Positions 27,295-36,308 are shown, counted from the stretch's first letter. The stretch is 64,000 nt of DNA from Chelativorans sp. Marseille-P2723 (GCF_902809845.1 NZ_CADDWI010000012.1:188802-252801); one strand, 5' to 3'. Translations and numbers: made by a program. Notes: generated from the letters alone by a model not told the origin.

Positions 27295-28223
27295 CAGACC
27301 TTCTCCACTTCAGGTCTGCCCAAAAGTCCTGACGGTAGGAAGATGAGTACGATCGCGAGAATGGAGAACGCGGCTACATCCTTGTATTCGATGGAAAAAT
27401 AGGCCGACCAGAACACCTCTATGAGGCCGATCAGCAGCCCGCCGAGCATGGCGCCGGGCAGCGAGCCAATGCCGCCAAGCACCGCAGCGGTGAACGCCTT
27501 TATGCCCGCGAGAAAACCGATATAGAAGTCAATGACTCCATAAAGCAGCAGGAACATCAGGCCCGCCACTGCCGCTAATGCGGCACCCAGGATGAAGGTG
27601 AGCGAGATCGTCTGATCCACATCCACCCCCAGGAGCGCCGCCATTTTGCTGTCCTGCTCGCAGGCGCGCTGGGCGCGCCCGAGTGCCGTCCGGGTGATCA
27701 GCAGCGTGAAGATCGTCATCAGCACGACGGTTGTGACCACAATGATGATCTGCATGTAGGAAAGCTGTACGACGATGGTGCCAGCGTCTGTGTTCCCCTC
27801 CAGCAAGGTGATGCCTCCCCGGATCTGCGGCGGCAAAGGCTTCACACGTGCGCCCTGGGTGATCTGCACGAAGTTCTGCAGAACGATTGACATGCCGATT
27901 GCGGTGATGAGAGGCGCCAGCCGGAACGAACCGCGCAGGGGCCGGTAAGCTAGACGCTCCACCGTCCAACCCCAGACCGAGGTGAACAGCATTGCCACGA
28001 TGACCACGATCAGGAGCACAACCGGCAGAAAGGCGAACCCGAGCACCGTTGTCAGCACCAGGAACACGGCAAGGGATATGAAGGCCCCGATCATGAAAAT
28101 GTCGCCATGGGCGAAATTGATCATGCCGATGATGCCGTAGACCATCGTATAGCCGATAGCGATCAGCCCATAGATGGACCCCAGCGTCAGCCCATTGATA
28201 AGCTGCTGGAGAAAATACTCCAT
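27294..28223 (-). CDS. livH: branched-chain amino acid ABC transporter permease LivH
   Basis: 309 aa from ATG at 28223; a GTG four codons upstream lies too close to the GGGGAG site. Eight or so membrane segments. QLINGLTLGSIYGLIAIGYTMVYGIIGMINFAHGD is the diagnostic N-terminal region (residues about 7-40). RAQRACEQDSKMAALLGV is the cytoplasmic loop that contacts the ATPases. First gene of livHMGF; the 273-base gap upstream should hold the operon promoter, though I see no clear consensus. Confidence 0.95.
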   Translation of the reverse strand: MEYFLQQLINGLTLGSIYGLIAIGYTMVYGIIGMINFAHGDIFMIGAFISLAVFLVLTTVLGFAFLPVVLLIVVIVAMLFTSVWGWTVERLAYRPLRGSFRLAPLITAIGMSIVLQNFVQITQGARVKPLPPQIRGGITLLEGNTDAGTIVVQLSYMQIIIVVTTVVLMTIFTLLITRTALGRAQRACEQDSKMAALLGVDVDQTISLTFILGAALAAVAGLMFLLLYGVIDFYIGFLAGIKAFTAAVLGGIGSLPGAMLGGLLIGLIEVFWSAYFSIEYKDVAAFSILAIVLIFLPSGLLGRPEVEKV

Positions 28224-28496
28224 ATTCCGATACACTCCCCGGCCCGTCCTTTTCTGGACGCGCCGCTAATTTCGTTCCCCGGCTGATCGGGAGGCGAACT
28301 TGCCGCTTCTCCGTCAACCTTATTTGTTTTCCTGCCGCCAGGCAGAAGCCACGCGGTAGCAGACTGGCACTCTGCAATTTCCTCTGCACGAACGCCAGAT
28401 TTTTTCGCGGCACTTAGAAAATTTTTGTGCCTGACATGAAGTGACGCATCCGACGCATAAGGAAGGATCGTGTGTTGAGGATTGCCCTCATGCTGC

Positions 28497-29498
28497 TCAG
28501 CGCACCGTAAACCCATGCACAAACGGATCCCGATCATCCATGATGATCGTGTTCAGGCCGGTCATCCTGGCCCAGCCGCTAATGGAAGGTATGATGGCGG
28601 GCCGCCCGGCCACTTCCGCCGTACGCTCCACGCGTCCGTTGAAAAGCGAGCCAATGACGGACTCGTGTACGAACGCCTCACCTGGCTTCAGCCTGCCCTT
28701 AGCGTGCAGTTGCGCCATGCGCGCTGATGTGCCGGTACCGCAGGGAGAACGGTCAATAGCCTTTTCGCCATAAAATACCGCGTTGCGCGCATGCGCTTCA
28801 GAGGCCACAGGCGCGCCAGTCCAGAGAATATGGGTGAGCCCTCGAATGTTCGGTTGTTCGGGATGAACGAACTCATATCGTGCATTCAGGCGTTCGCGCA
28901 GCACAGGGCTCCAGCGCACAAGATCTGCAACGGTGTGATCGGCCATGTCACGATAGTTCTCCTGCGGCTCGACAATTGCGTAGAAATTGCCGCCATAGGC
29001 CACGTCCACACGTAGCAACCCCAGTTCCGGGCAAGTGACCTCCAGGCCCTCCGAATGGAGGAAGGATGGCACATTGGTAATACGCACTTCCTCGACATAC
29101 TGGCCTTCCTTGCGATACTCGGCTGTCACGAGGCCTGCCGGCGTATCAAGGCGGAGCACACCTTGCCTCGCGGGCCGCACCAGCCCCTGTTCGAGGGCAA
29201 AGGTGACGGTGCCGATTGTGCCGTGTCCGCACATGGGCAGGCATCCCGACGTCTCGATGAAAAGAATTGCCACATCGCAATCGTTTCGGGTCGGCGGGTG
29301 GAGGATGGAGCCTGACATCATATCGTGGCCGCGAGGCTCAAACATGAGGCCGGTGCGGATCCAGTCATAGTCTCTGACGAAATGCTTCAGCCTTTCCAGC
29401 ATGGTGGAGCCTTCAAGCTGCGGGCCGCCCCCAACGACGAGGCGCACGGGATTCCCGCAGGTGTGACCGTCGATGCAGAAAAATGTGTGCCTCGCCAT
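28497..29498 (-). CDS. proline racemase family enzyme, probable 4-hydroxyproline 2-epimerase
   Basis: 333 aa. Cofactor-independent two-cysteine enzyme. The first catalytic Cys is at residue 90 in MCGHGTIG, and the second is in DRSPCGTGTSAR near 252. Both thiols being present argues for racemase/epimerase rather than dehydratase, which has Ser or Thr at the first site. HTCGNPVRLVVGG is the N-terminal family motif. 4-hydroxyproline epimerase starts hydroxyproline degradation. It lies upstream of the liv operon on the same strand and near a GntR gene, which suits uptake and use of a small amino acid. Proline racemase cannot be excluded. Confidence 0.87.
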   Translation of the reverse strand: MARHTFFCIDGHTCGNPVRLVVGGGPQLEGSTMLERLKHFVRDYDWIRTGLMFEPRGHDMMSGSILHPPTRNDCDVAILFIETSGCLPMCGHGTIGTVTFALEQGLVRPARQGVLRLDTPAGLVTAEYRKEGQYVEEVRITNVPSFLHSEGLEVTCPELGLLRVDVAYGGNFYAIVEPQENYRDMADHTVADLVRWSPVLRERLNARYEFVHPEQPNIRGLTHILWTGAPVASEAHARNAVFYGEKAIDRSPCGTGTSARMAQLHAKGRLKPGEAFVHESVIGSLFNGRVERTAEVAGRPAIIPSISGWARMTGLNTIIMDDRDPFVHGFTVR

Positions 29499-29684
29499 GG
29501 GTATTACCTCTTTGACGTCTCGCTTCGAAACGGTGCGGGCTGCAACGAACCGCCGGCGAGGCGGCTCTCTCCCACCGCACGTGCTAAACTGGCGGTATAA
29601 TGGTCAGTTAGCGAGCAGGTAGCGTTCGCATGCGCGTACTAGTTTGCATGCTGGACCAATTTACGCGCAAGAGCATTTTTCATT

Positions 29685-30175
29685 TAGAGCATTTCCGCGT
29701 TTATGAAGCGATTGTGATATGACGTTTGCGTCGCGGACCGGCGTACCGCACGGCCGCTGGAAGACCACGAACCTTTACCCTGCGCTGCGGCTTGCGGGCA
29801 TGACCGCGCGCTTTGTCTATGGCGGCGCGAATCCTCGGCAACTGTTCCTGGCCTAAGCCGAGCAAGTGCGGGTTCCCACCTTGTCGCCCGGCGACAGCGT
29901 CGCGATGAACAACCTGTCGGCCCAAAAAGCCGCAGGCATGCGGGAGGCGATCAAGACGGCTGGCGCCCGCCTTCTTACCTGCCGCCTTAAAGGCCCCGAT
30001 TTCAATCCCACCGAGAACGCTTTTGCCAAGCTCAAGCGCTGCAATGCGCAAGGGCCGGAAACGACAATCGGCTCGGCCGACGTCTTCCCGATCCTCGACC
30101 TCTTCACTCCCGCCGAATGCACAAGTACTTCAAGGCAGCCGGATATCACCCCATACCAAACAGGATGTGGTCCAG
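29685..30175 (+). mobile_element. decayed IS630-type relic (copy B)
   Basis: Starts with TAGAGCATTTCC-GCG and shares about 47 bases of left-end sequence with copy A at 9554. Ends near 30175 with CAGGATGTGGTCCA, the same right-end block as copy A. The inside encodes the DDE half of an IS630 transposase with stops and substitutions, while the N-terminal HTH half is missing. Copies A and B have therefore lost complementary parts of the same kind of element. It lies between the epimerase and gntR genes. Confidence 0.75.
29740..30140 (+). pseudogene. IS630 transposase remnant, catalytic half
   Basis: Reading forward: PHGRWKTTNLYPALRLAGMT, then FLA-stop-AEQVRVPTLSPGDSVAMNN, then SAQKAAGMREAIKTAGARLL, GPDFNPTENAFAKLKR and ILDLFTPAECT. 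These align with the conserved order of IS630 proteins. The second catalytic Asp (normally VVMDNL) has become Asn in VAMNNL, and an in-frame stop lies upstream. NPTE keeps the final Glu. Not functional. Confidence 0.75.
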
Positions 30176-30597
30176 GTTCAGACTCCAGTGCCCGTCAATC
30201 CGGTCTTCGGACGAGCGCGCCGCCACTGCGGCAAGGGTAAAGCTGCCTCCGCCAAAGGAAGCCAACATCAACATGAGGCGACCGTGCAGCTATCCTCGTT
30301 GGCCAAGCTCGCCCCCGGGTTAGGCGCGCTTGCGGCAGCCACAACTTCCGCCGATCTACGTCGGCTAAGTCGTACTGCCCCAGCTACCGCAACGTGCCGA
30401 CGCGGCGGTGCGCAAGTGCAAACGCACAGGCGAAGGTACAGCAAAATAAGGGTCGGATGCGCAACGAGCGACGGTTCGCCGTCTCCTTATGCTAATATAT
30501 TAGCGGCATATGAGGCAGCCAAAATGATGTGGCTAATAACCAATTGAATTGATATATCAGCAAAATATCAGACTTAGTTTCATATAATTGTTTGCAA
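30176..30597 (+). promoter_or_regulatory. gntR upstream region: AT-rich palindromes and a TATAAT box
   Basis: The first 300 bases hold no gene I can recognise. Then come a perfect 14-bp palindrome GCTAATATATTAGC (30491-30504) and a perfect 10-bp palindrome TGATATATCA (30550-30559). A perfect -10 box TATAAT lies at 30583-30588, only nine bases before the ATG at 30598. This makes transcription likely to start within a few bases of the start codon. The palindromes are candidate GntR operators (autoregulation), by position. Confidence 0.55.
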
Positions 30598-31233
30598 ATG
30601 ATGGTACCTGAATCCGACGCTGGGAAGGCCTACAAGATCCTGGAGAGACTGGTGGTGACGCTGGAGCTAGCTCCGGGACGCCAGATGACGGAGGGGGCGC
30701 TGATCAGGTGCGTCGGCCTGGGCCGGACGCCGGTTCGCGAGGCGATTCAACGCCTTGCTTGGCAAGGATTTTTGCATGTGCACCCGCGAGCGGGTCTTTC
30801 GGTGGCGCCGCTGGAGAGGGCCGACTGGCTGAAGGTGATCGAAGCACGGCATGGCGCTGAGATCGTGCTGGCGCGGTCTGCCGCTCGCTTCGCATCCGAA
30901 AACCTCCTCTCCCAATTCCGGGATGCTGCGCTCTGGATGGAGGATGCCGTGCTTTCCGGAAGCGTCATCGCCTTCCTCGATGCCGATAAACTGCTCGACG
31001 AGGCGCTCGCGGCCGCAGCGGAAAATCCTTACGCGGCCCGGCTGGTCGCACCACTACAGACCCATAGCCGCCGCTTCTGGTTCCGCTATCAGTCAACCAA
31101 TGGGCTACCCCGCGTTGCCGAGCAGCACGTACGACTTATCCGGGCTTTTCTCAATCGCGATGAGGAAGAAGCAGCCCGGGAGGCGGACGCTCTTATGCAG
31201 CTGCTGCGAAAGTTTGCAGAGGCGGTCCGCTGA
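30598..31233 (+). CDS. GntR-family transcriptional regulator
   Basis: 211 aa. The winged HTH at residues 10-75 has the family core LELAPGRQMTEGALI and LGRTPVREAIQRLAWQGFLHVHPRAGLSV. The C-terminal helical domain (about 80-205) is of FCD/VanR type, normally binding a small organic acid or amino acid. No Shine-Dalgarno site precedes ATG 30598 or 30601, and the -10 box lies directly before it, so the mRNA may be leaderless. Its target may be the epimerase (across the IS relic) or itself. Confidence 0.88.
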   Translation: MMVPESDAGKAYKILERLVVTLELAPGRQMTEGALIRCVGLGRTPVREAIQRLAWQGFLHVHPRAGLSVAPLERADWLKVIEARHGAEIVLARSAARFASENLLSQFRDAALWMEDAVLSGSVIAFLDADKLLDEALAAAAENPYAARLVAPLQTHSRRFWFRYQSTNGLPRVAEQHVRLIRAFLNRDEEEAAREADALMQLLRKFAEAVR

Positions 31234-31270
31234 ACTGGGAAAGACACAATGCCAAGCAAAGCGGCGGATG

Positions 31271-31588
31271 TCAGACGCCCTGTCCCGCAAGCGTAGCGAA
31301 ATTGTCATCCCACCCTTCGCCCGCAGCAACGATGCAACTCGTGCCATGAATGTCAGTGGTGAGTATTGTCCAGCTCCCCTGCTCTGAAGCGAAAACTTCC
31401 ATTACCGCCTGCTCTCCGAGCAGGCCGACAGCCTTCTGGTCCTCATTATACTGGGACCCCAATTGGGCAACCAGATCATCCCTTGGGGCGCAAACATCGC
31501 TCTGAGTGGTCGCCTGTTCAGTGCCGTTGAACAATGCGACGGCGGCAAGTGCCATCAGACCAAGACCATTGCGCATAGCCTTCATCAT
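31271..31588 (-). CDS. small secreted protein of unknown function with EcfG-type promoter
   Basis: 105 aa from ATG at 31588, seven bases after AGGAGG. A signal peptide (MMKAMRNGLGLMALAAVALF, then cleavage near residue 25) precedes a mature domain of about 80 residues with two cysteines (in SDVCAPRD and GTSCIVA) that could form a disulfide. The end, TSCIVAAGEGWDD, resembles small periplasmic proteins annotated only as hypothetical in rhizobia. Tail-to-tail with gntR. Confidence 0.75.
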   Translation of the reverse strand: MMKAMRNGLGLMALAAVALFNGTEQATTQSDVCAPRDDLVAQLGSQYNEDQKAVGLLGEQAVMEVFASEQGSWTILTTDIHGTSCIVAAGEGWDDNFATLAGQGV

Positions 31589-31676
31589 GTCTCTACCTCC
31601 TGCCGCCGTTCGTAGTCTTCGCACGTCACGGCGACGCGTTTTCTTCTGCGCTTCTTGCGCTTGTTTCGAAAACCTT

Positions 31677-31702
31677 AACGGACAGAGAGCAGAAGCTGTT
31701 CC
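31677..31702 (-). promoter_or_regulatory. EcfG-type promoter of the small secreted protein gene
   Basis: On the minus strand GGAAC (31702-31698), a 17-base spacer and CGTT (31680-31677). The predicted start of transcription near 31670 leaves a leader of about 80 bases before the ATG at 31588. Confidence 0.65.
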
Positions 31703-31748
31703 ATGGCAGCGGCGTAAAAACCTGGAGGGGAAAGGAGGTCACGTTCCC

Positions 31749-31788
31749 ACAAACGCAAAGAAGCCCTCCCCGTTGAGGGAAGGGCTTC
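31749..31788 (-). terminator. terminator of mmsA
   Basis: GAAGCCCT/AGGGCTTC stem extended by CCC/GGG across a mismatch; on the minus strand it runs into TTTGCGTTTG, 20 bases after the mmsA stop. Confidence 0.75.
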
Positions 31789-31808
31789 AAGGCAGACCGC
31801 ACCCTAAA

Positions 31809-33305
31809 TTATCGCATGGTGGGGATAACGAACTCCGCGCCATCCTTGATGCCGGAGGGCCAGCGCGAGGTGACGGTCTTCGTCTTCGTATAGAAGCGGA
31901 AGGCATCGTGCCCATGCTGGTTCAGGTCCCCGAATGCCGAAGCTTTCCAGCCGCCAAAAGTGTAATAGGCGATCGGCACCGGAATAGGCACGTTCACACC
32001 GACCATCCCGACATTAACCCGCGCTGCGAAATCACGGGCAGCGTCCCCGTCGCGAGTGAAGATAGCAACACCATTGCCATATTCATGCTCATTCGGCAGC
32101 CGCAGCGCCTCTTCATAGGTGTCGGCGCGTACGATGGATAGAACCGGCCCGAAAATCTCCTCGTTGTAGATGCGCATATGCGGCTTCACGTCATCGAAGA
32201 GACAGCCTCCCATGTAGAAGCCGTTCTCATATCCCTGCATCTTGAAGTCCCGGCCATCTACAAGAAGCTTCGCGCCTTCCTCGACCCCGAGATCGACATA
32301 GCTCTTGACGCGCTCCAGCGCCTCCCTGGTAACGAGCGGGCCAAAGTCTGCGCCCGCGTCGGTGGAAGGCCCCACCTTCAGGCTTTCCACGCGTGGTAGC
32401 AGCCGCTCCACAAGACGGTCGCCCGTTTCCTTGCCGACCGGCACTGCCACCGAGACGGCCATGCAGCGCTCGCCGGCCGAACCGTATCCGGCACCGATCA
32501 GAGCATCCACTGTCTGATCCATATCGGCGTCGGGCATGATGATCAGGTGGTTCTTGGCGCCGCCGAAACACTGCGCCCGCTTGCCCGAGGCAGTGGCCCG
32601 GCTATAGATGTACTTCGCGATCGGGGTGGAGCCAACAAAGCCGACGGCCTTGATGTCAGGGTCGTCAAGAATGGCGTCAACGGCTTCCTTGTCACCGTTC
32701 ACGACGTTCAGGACGCCCGCCGGAAGCCCGGCCTCCAGGAAGAGCTCGGCCAGCCTCATGGGAACGCTCGGATCGCGCTCGGAAGGCTTCAGAATGAAGG
32801 CGTTGCCGCAGGCCAGCGCAGGCGCGATCTTCCAGAGCGGGATCATGGCTGGAAAATTGAAGGGGGTGATGCCTGCCACCACTCCCAGCGGCTGGCGCAT
32901 GGAATAGACATCGATGCCGGGACCGGCACCTTCCGTAAACTCGCCTTTCATCATGTGAGGTGCGCCGATGCACACCTCCACGACCTCGAGACCGCGCTGA
33001 ATGTCACCCCTGGCATCGGGGATGGTCTTGCCATGCTCGCGCGCCAGAAGTTCAGCCAACGCGTCATATTCCCGATGCACCAGTTCCAGAAACTTGATGA
33101 GCACGCGCACCCGCCGCTGCGGGTTGGTTGCAGCCCAGGCGGGCTGTGCAGCCAGCGCATTCTCCACCGCCTGCCGCACCTCCGCGCGGGACGCAAGCGC
33201 CACCCTGGCGCGGACGGAACCATCCATTGGCTGCATCACATCCTGGCTGCGCCCGCTGGTGCCGGCGATCCGGTTGCCGCCGATGAAATGTCCGATTTCC
33301 TCCAT
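31809..33305 (-). CDS. mmsA: CoA-acylating methylmalonate-semialdehyde dehydrogenase
   Basis: 498 aa from ATG at 33305 with GGGAGAGG upstream; TTG 33320 would add five residues. Oxidises methylmalonate semialdehyde to propionyl-CoA (valine and thymine catabolism) and malonate semialdehyde to acetyl-CoA (inositol catabolism), using NAD and CoA. Aldehyde dehydrogenase fold: FNFPAMIPLWKIAPALACGN, VGFVGSTPIAKYIY, and the catalytic Cys in GSAGERCMAVSVAVPVG. EEIFGPVLSIV and the MmsA-type C-terminus GIKDGAEFVIPTMR follow. The divergent LysR gene probably regulates it. Confidence 0.95.
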   Translation of the reverse strand: MEEIGHFIGGNRIAGTSGRSQDVMQPMDGSVRARVALASRAEVRQAVENALAAQPAWAATNPQRRVRVLIKFLELVHREYDALAELLAREHGKTIPDARGDIQRGLEVVEVCIGAPHMMKGEFTEGAGPGIDVYSMRQPLGVVAGITPFNFPAMIPLWKIAPALACGNAFILKPSERDPSVPMRLAELFLEAGLPAGVLNVVNGDKEAVDAILDDPDIKAVGFVGSTPIAKYIYSRATASGKRAQCFGGAKNHLIIMPDADMDQTVDALIGAGYGSAGERCMAVSVAVPVGKETGDRLVERLLPRVESLKVGPSTDAGADFGPLVTREALERVKSYVDLGVEEGAKLLVDGRDFKMQGYENGFYMGGCLFDDVKPHMRIYNEEIFGPVLSIVRADTYEEALRLPNEHEYGNGVAIFTRDGDAARDFAARVNVGMVGVNVPIPVPIAYYTFGGWKASAFGDLNQHGHDAFRFYTKTKTVTSRWPSGIKDGAEFVIPTMR

Positions 33306-33446
33306 GGAGGCCTCTCCCAAATCTAACTCTGACCGATTGTCTCGCTGGAAGAGCGGGATTGCAACGCGAACAAAATCGAAGCCGTTGTGCAGTATTTCAT
33401 TAACACCTAATCATGGAACTAGAAATTTGCACATGGAGGAGGCGTT

Positions 33447-34328
33447 TTGAACTGGGACGACATACGTGTGTTTCTGGCAGTAGCGCGGGCCGGGCAGATC
33501 CTGGGGGCGGCACGCCGCCTCGATCTCAACCATGCGACGGTCTCCAGGCGGATTGCCGCACTGGAGCAGGCCATCGGGGCAAAGCTCTTCCGTAGGCTTA
33601 CTACCGGCACCGAACTGACACGTGCCGGAGGACGCCTTCTCGTCGTGGCCGAGCGGATGGAAGCCGACATGATTTCGGCGCGGGCCGAGATTGCAGATGA
33701 GGCAACGAAAGTTGCCGGAACTGTGCGGATCAGCGCCCCGGACGGGTTCGGAGTTGCCTTTCTCGCGCCCCGCCTGTGGCGGCTTTCCATGGCTCACCCG
33801 GAACTAACCCTGCAGCTCGTGCCGGTACCCCGCTCCTTCTCGCTTTCGCGACGGGAGGCGGATATCGCAATTACGGTGGATCGGCCGACCGAGGGTCGCC
33901 TGATCGCATCCAAGCTGGTGGATTACTCGCTTAAGCTTTACGCGTCCAAATCCTATGCGACTGTACACGGTCTACCAGAAGACGCTGCGGGACTGAGCCG
34001 CCATAGACTCGTCGGTTATGTTCCCGACCTCGTCATCAGCCCCTCCCTGGATTACGCGGATGAAGTGTCGCAGTCTTGGAGTGCCGCCTTCTCGGTTTCC
34101 GCGGCGATGGGACAGGTGGAAGCAGTTCGCGCCGGGGCTGGCATAGGCATCCTGCATACCTTCATCGCACGCAGCTATGACGATCTGTTGCCTGTGCCCT
34201 TTGCAAGGCCGATCCGGCGAAGCTACTGGCTTGTCTATCACGAATCAATGCGTCCCACCCGGCGCATTCAGGCTGCCGCCGCCTTCATCGGAGACCTTGT
34301 AGAAAAAGAAAAATCGATCTTTCTCTAG
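33447..34328 (+). CDS. LysR-family transcriptional regulator divergent from mmsA
   Basis: 293 aa. The N-terminal winged HTH reads MNWDDIRVFLAVARAGQILG then HATVSRRIAALEQAIGAKLF, with a linker helix to about 90. The substrate-binding domain (about 92-290) has the usual two lobes but no motif that names the effector. The 140-base gap to mmsA suits shared control, as LysR proteins commonly bind between themselves and a divergent target. A hairpin TTGCGGC/GCCGCAA follows the stop at 34331-34349, without a T run. Confidence 0.9.
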   Translation: MNWDDIRVFLAVARAGQILGAARRLDLNHATVSRRIAALEQAIGAKLFRRLTTGTELTRAGGRLLVVAERMEADMISARAEIADEATKVAGTVRISAPDGFGVAFLAPRLWRLSMAHPELTLQLVPVPRSFSLSRREADIAITVDRPTEGRLIASKLVDYSLKLYASKSYATVHGLPEDAAGLSRHRLVGYVPDLVISPSLDYADEVSQSWSAAFSVSAAMGQVEAVRAGAGIGILHTFIARSYDDLLPVPFARPIRRSYWLVYHESMRPTRRIQAAAAFIGDLVEKEKSIFL

Positions 34329-34540
34329 CCTTGCGGCAGCAAGCCGCAACCTGTGCCTCCTCCTCTATTCTGCAGCAAATTGCGCCCCTTTTCTGTGGCG
34401 ATCATATTCTATGACACACCGTCTTCGAATTTTATGGATCCCGCCTCAACCTTTTCCAAGTCAGTGTATTGATTGCCCGCACCTCAGGGCAATACGCAGC
34501 GCTTCCCGCGTTCGCGTTGTAGATGTTTAAGCAGGATATT

Positions 34541-36136
34541 ATGCACCGTCGTTCTTTCCTTGTTGCTGGGGGTAAGGCGCTGATTGGGACTTCCGCAATT
34601 ATGAGCTCGCCCTTCGCCCTCGCCCAGCAGCAATCCGGTACCGCGGAGTCGGGTCACTCCCCTAAGGGTGAACCCTTCTCCTTTGATCTCTTGACCACCG
34701 CAATGCGGGAAAGGGCAAAGAAGCCGTATCAACCTATCGAAGAAGAGCAGCCGCCACAGGTGGCCGGTCTGTCCTATGACGAGCATCGAGCCATCCGCTT
34801 CCTGCCAGAGGAGGCGATATGGCGGGGCCAGGCTCCCTTCGAGCTCCAGGCGTTCCACCCCGGCTGGCTTTTCAAGCAGCCGGTACATTTGTTTGTCGTC
34901 GACGATGGCCATGCCGAACCGCTTTTCATAGACAGCAATTCGTTCGAGTACCGTAAGCCGCTGGAGGCTGAAAAATTCGCCGGCGTGGAATTGCCGGGCG
35001 TCGCCGGGTTCCGCCTCCACTATCCGCTGAACAACCCGGACGTGATGGACGAACTGATTGCGTTCCTCGGCGCCAGCTATTTCCGCGCACTCGGACGCGG
35101 CAATGTCTATGGCCTTTCGGCGCGCGGGCTCGCTGTGAACACGGCCACATCCCTCGGGGAAGAGTTTCCTCGCTTCACGGACTTCTGGATCGAGCGCCCG
35201 AGCCGGGAGAACAGGGAGATTAAGGTTTATGCCTCGCTAGACAGCGCCAGCGTCACCGGTGCTTACGCATTCACGATCGCGCCAGGGGCGAACACGGTGA
35301 TGGAAGTCACCGCACGGCTTTTCCTCCGCAACGACATCGAGCGCCTCGGCATCGCGCCGATGACCTCCATGTTCCTGTTTGCGGAGAACAACCGCAGCGC
35401 CTTCGACGACTATCGCGGCAAGGTTCATGACAGCGATGGTTTGAAGGTGGTTCGCCAGAACGGCGAGGAGCTTTGGCGCAGTCTCAACAATCCAAGCGAG
35501 TTGGCCAATTCCTTCTTCATCGAGGAGAGTCCCAAAGCTTTCGGACTTTTCCAGCGCGATCGGAACTTCGACCGCTATCAGGATGCGGGCGCAAGTTACG
35601 AGAGACGGCCATCCCTCCTGGTCGAGCCTCTGGGAGATTGGGGCAAGGGCGCAATCAATCTTGTGGAGATCCCGACGGAACTGGAAGTGAACGACAACAT
35701 TGTAGCGTTCTGGATACCGGAGGGTAAAGCAAAGGCGGGGCAGGAGCTTGAGTACCGCTACAGATTGACCTGGGGTGCAATTGGGGAGCCGTCCGACAGG
35801 CTCGCCCGCGTCCTGGCGCTTCGTACCGGTGTCGGCGGCACATCCGGAGTGGAGAATCCTGGCGATCTGAGAAAGTTCGTCGTGGATTTCGGAGGCGAGA
35901 TTCTCGCCCGTTTACCTGAGGCGGGCGAGCCCAGGGCGATCGTCTCCGCAAGCCGGGGGGAAATCGCTCACACTGCGGTCTCGCGCATCGACGCGAACGG
36001 AGTGTGGCGGGTTGTGATCGACCTGGTGCCGGAAGGCGACGCACCTATCGAGCTGAGCGGATACCTCACCTTTGAAGATCAGAGACTTTCTGAAACCTGG
36101 ACCTATCAATGGAGAAGGACCGATGGACGTTCGTGA
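34541..36136 (+). CDS. opgG: periplasmic glucan biosynthesis protein OpgG/OpgD (MdoG)
   Basis: 531 aa from ATG 34541 (AGGA upstream); six codons earlier ATG 34523 is also in frame. Needed for building osmoregulated periplasmic glucans. The N-terminus MHRRSFLVAGGKALIG has an RRSFL twin-arginine motif like the OpgD branch, with cleavage near ALAQQQ. The beta-sandwich domain follows: FDLLTTAMRERAKKPY, then RALGRGNVYGLSARGLAVNT and FPRFTDFWIERP. The C-terminal Ig-like part includes RLTWGAIGEP. Upstream of opgH in the usual order. Confidence 0.93.
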   Translation: MHRRSFLVAGGKALIGTSAIMSSPFALAQQQSGTAESGHSPKGEPFSFDLLTTAMRERAKKPYQPIEEEQPPQVAGLSYDEHRAIRFLPEEAIWRGQAPFELQAFHPGWLFKQPVHLFVVDDGHAEPLFIDSNSFEYRKPLEAEKFAGVELPGVAGFRLHYPLNNPDVMDELIAFLGASYFRALGRGNVYGLSARGLAVNTATSLGEEFPRFTDFWIERPSRENREIKVYASLDSASVTGAYAFTIAPGANTVMEVTARLFLRNDIERLGIAPMTSMFLFAENNRSAFDDYRGKVHDSDGLKVVRQNGEELWRSLNNPSELANSFFIEESPKAFGLFQRDRNFDRYQDAGASYERRPSLLVEPLGDWGKGAINLVEIPTELEVNDNIVAFWIPEGKAKAGQELEYRYRLTWGAIGEPSDRLARVLALRTGVGGTSGVENPGDLRKFVVDFGGEILARLPEAGEPRAIVSASRGEIAHTAVSRIDANGVWRVVIDLVPEGDAPIELSGYLTFEDQRLSETWTYQWRRTDGRS

Positions 36137-36278
36137 CAAAGACTTCCATAGGCAAGACGTTCTCCGGGAGTGCAGCTTGCCCAGCGCTCCCATGGCCATG
36201 CCCGAACAGGCTCTGACGCGTCAGCACCTGCTGCGGAATGCATTCCGGCCGCTGCTACAGTGGCTCATTGCGCGATAA
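36123..36278 (+). CDS. small ORF carrying the OpgH N-terminal motif, in frame with opgH
   Basis: 51 aa. It starts 14 bases before the end of opgG (GGAG eight bases upstream), so translation is coupled to opgG. The middle reads LPSAPMAMPEQAL, which matches the LPPEAPLAMPEQSL-type motif at the start of longer OpgH proteins such as that of Xanthomonas, from memory. It ends with TAA TAA, and opgH begins 30 bases later in the same frame. Either OpgH has split into two polypeptides or this N-terminus has been lost by mutation. Coding potential is moderate because the ORF is short. Confidence 0.6.
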   Translation: MDVRDKDFHRQDVLRECSLPSAPMAMPEQALTRQHLLRNAFRPLLQWLIAR

Positions 36279-36308
36279 TAAGGCGCAGCTTCCTGTGAAA
36301 GTAGTTCC

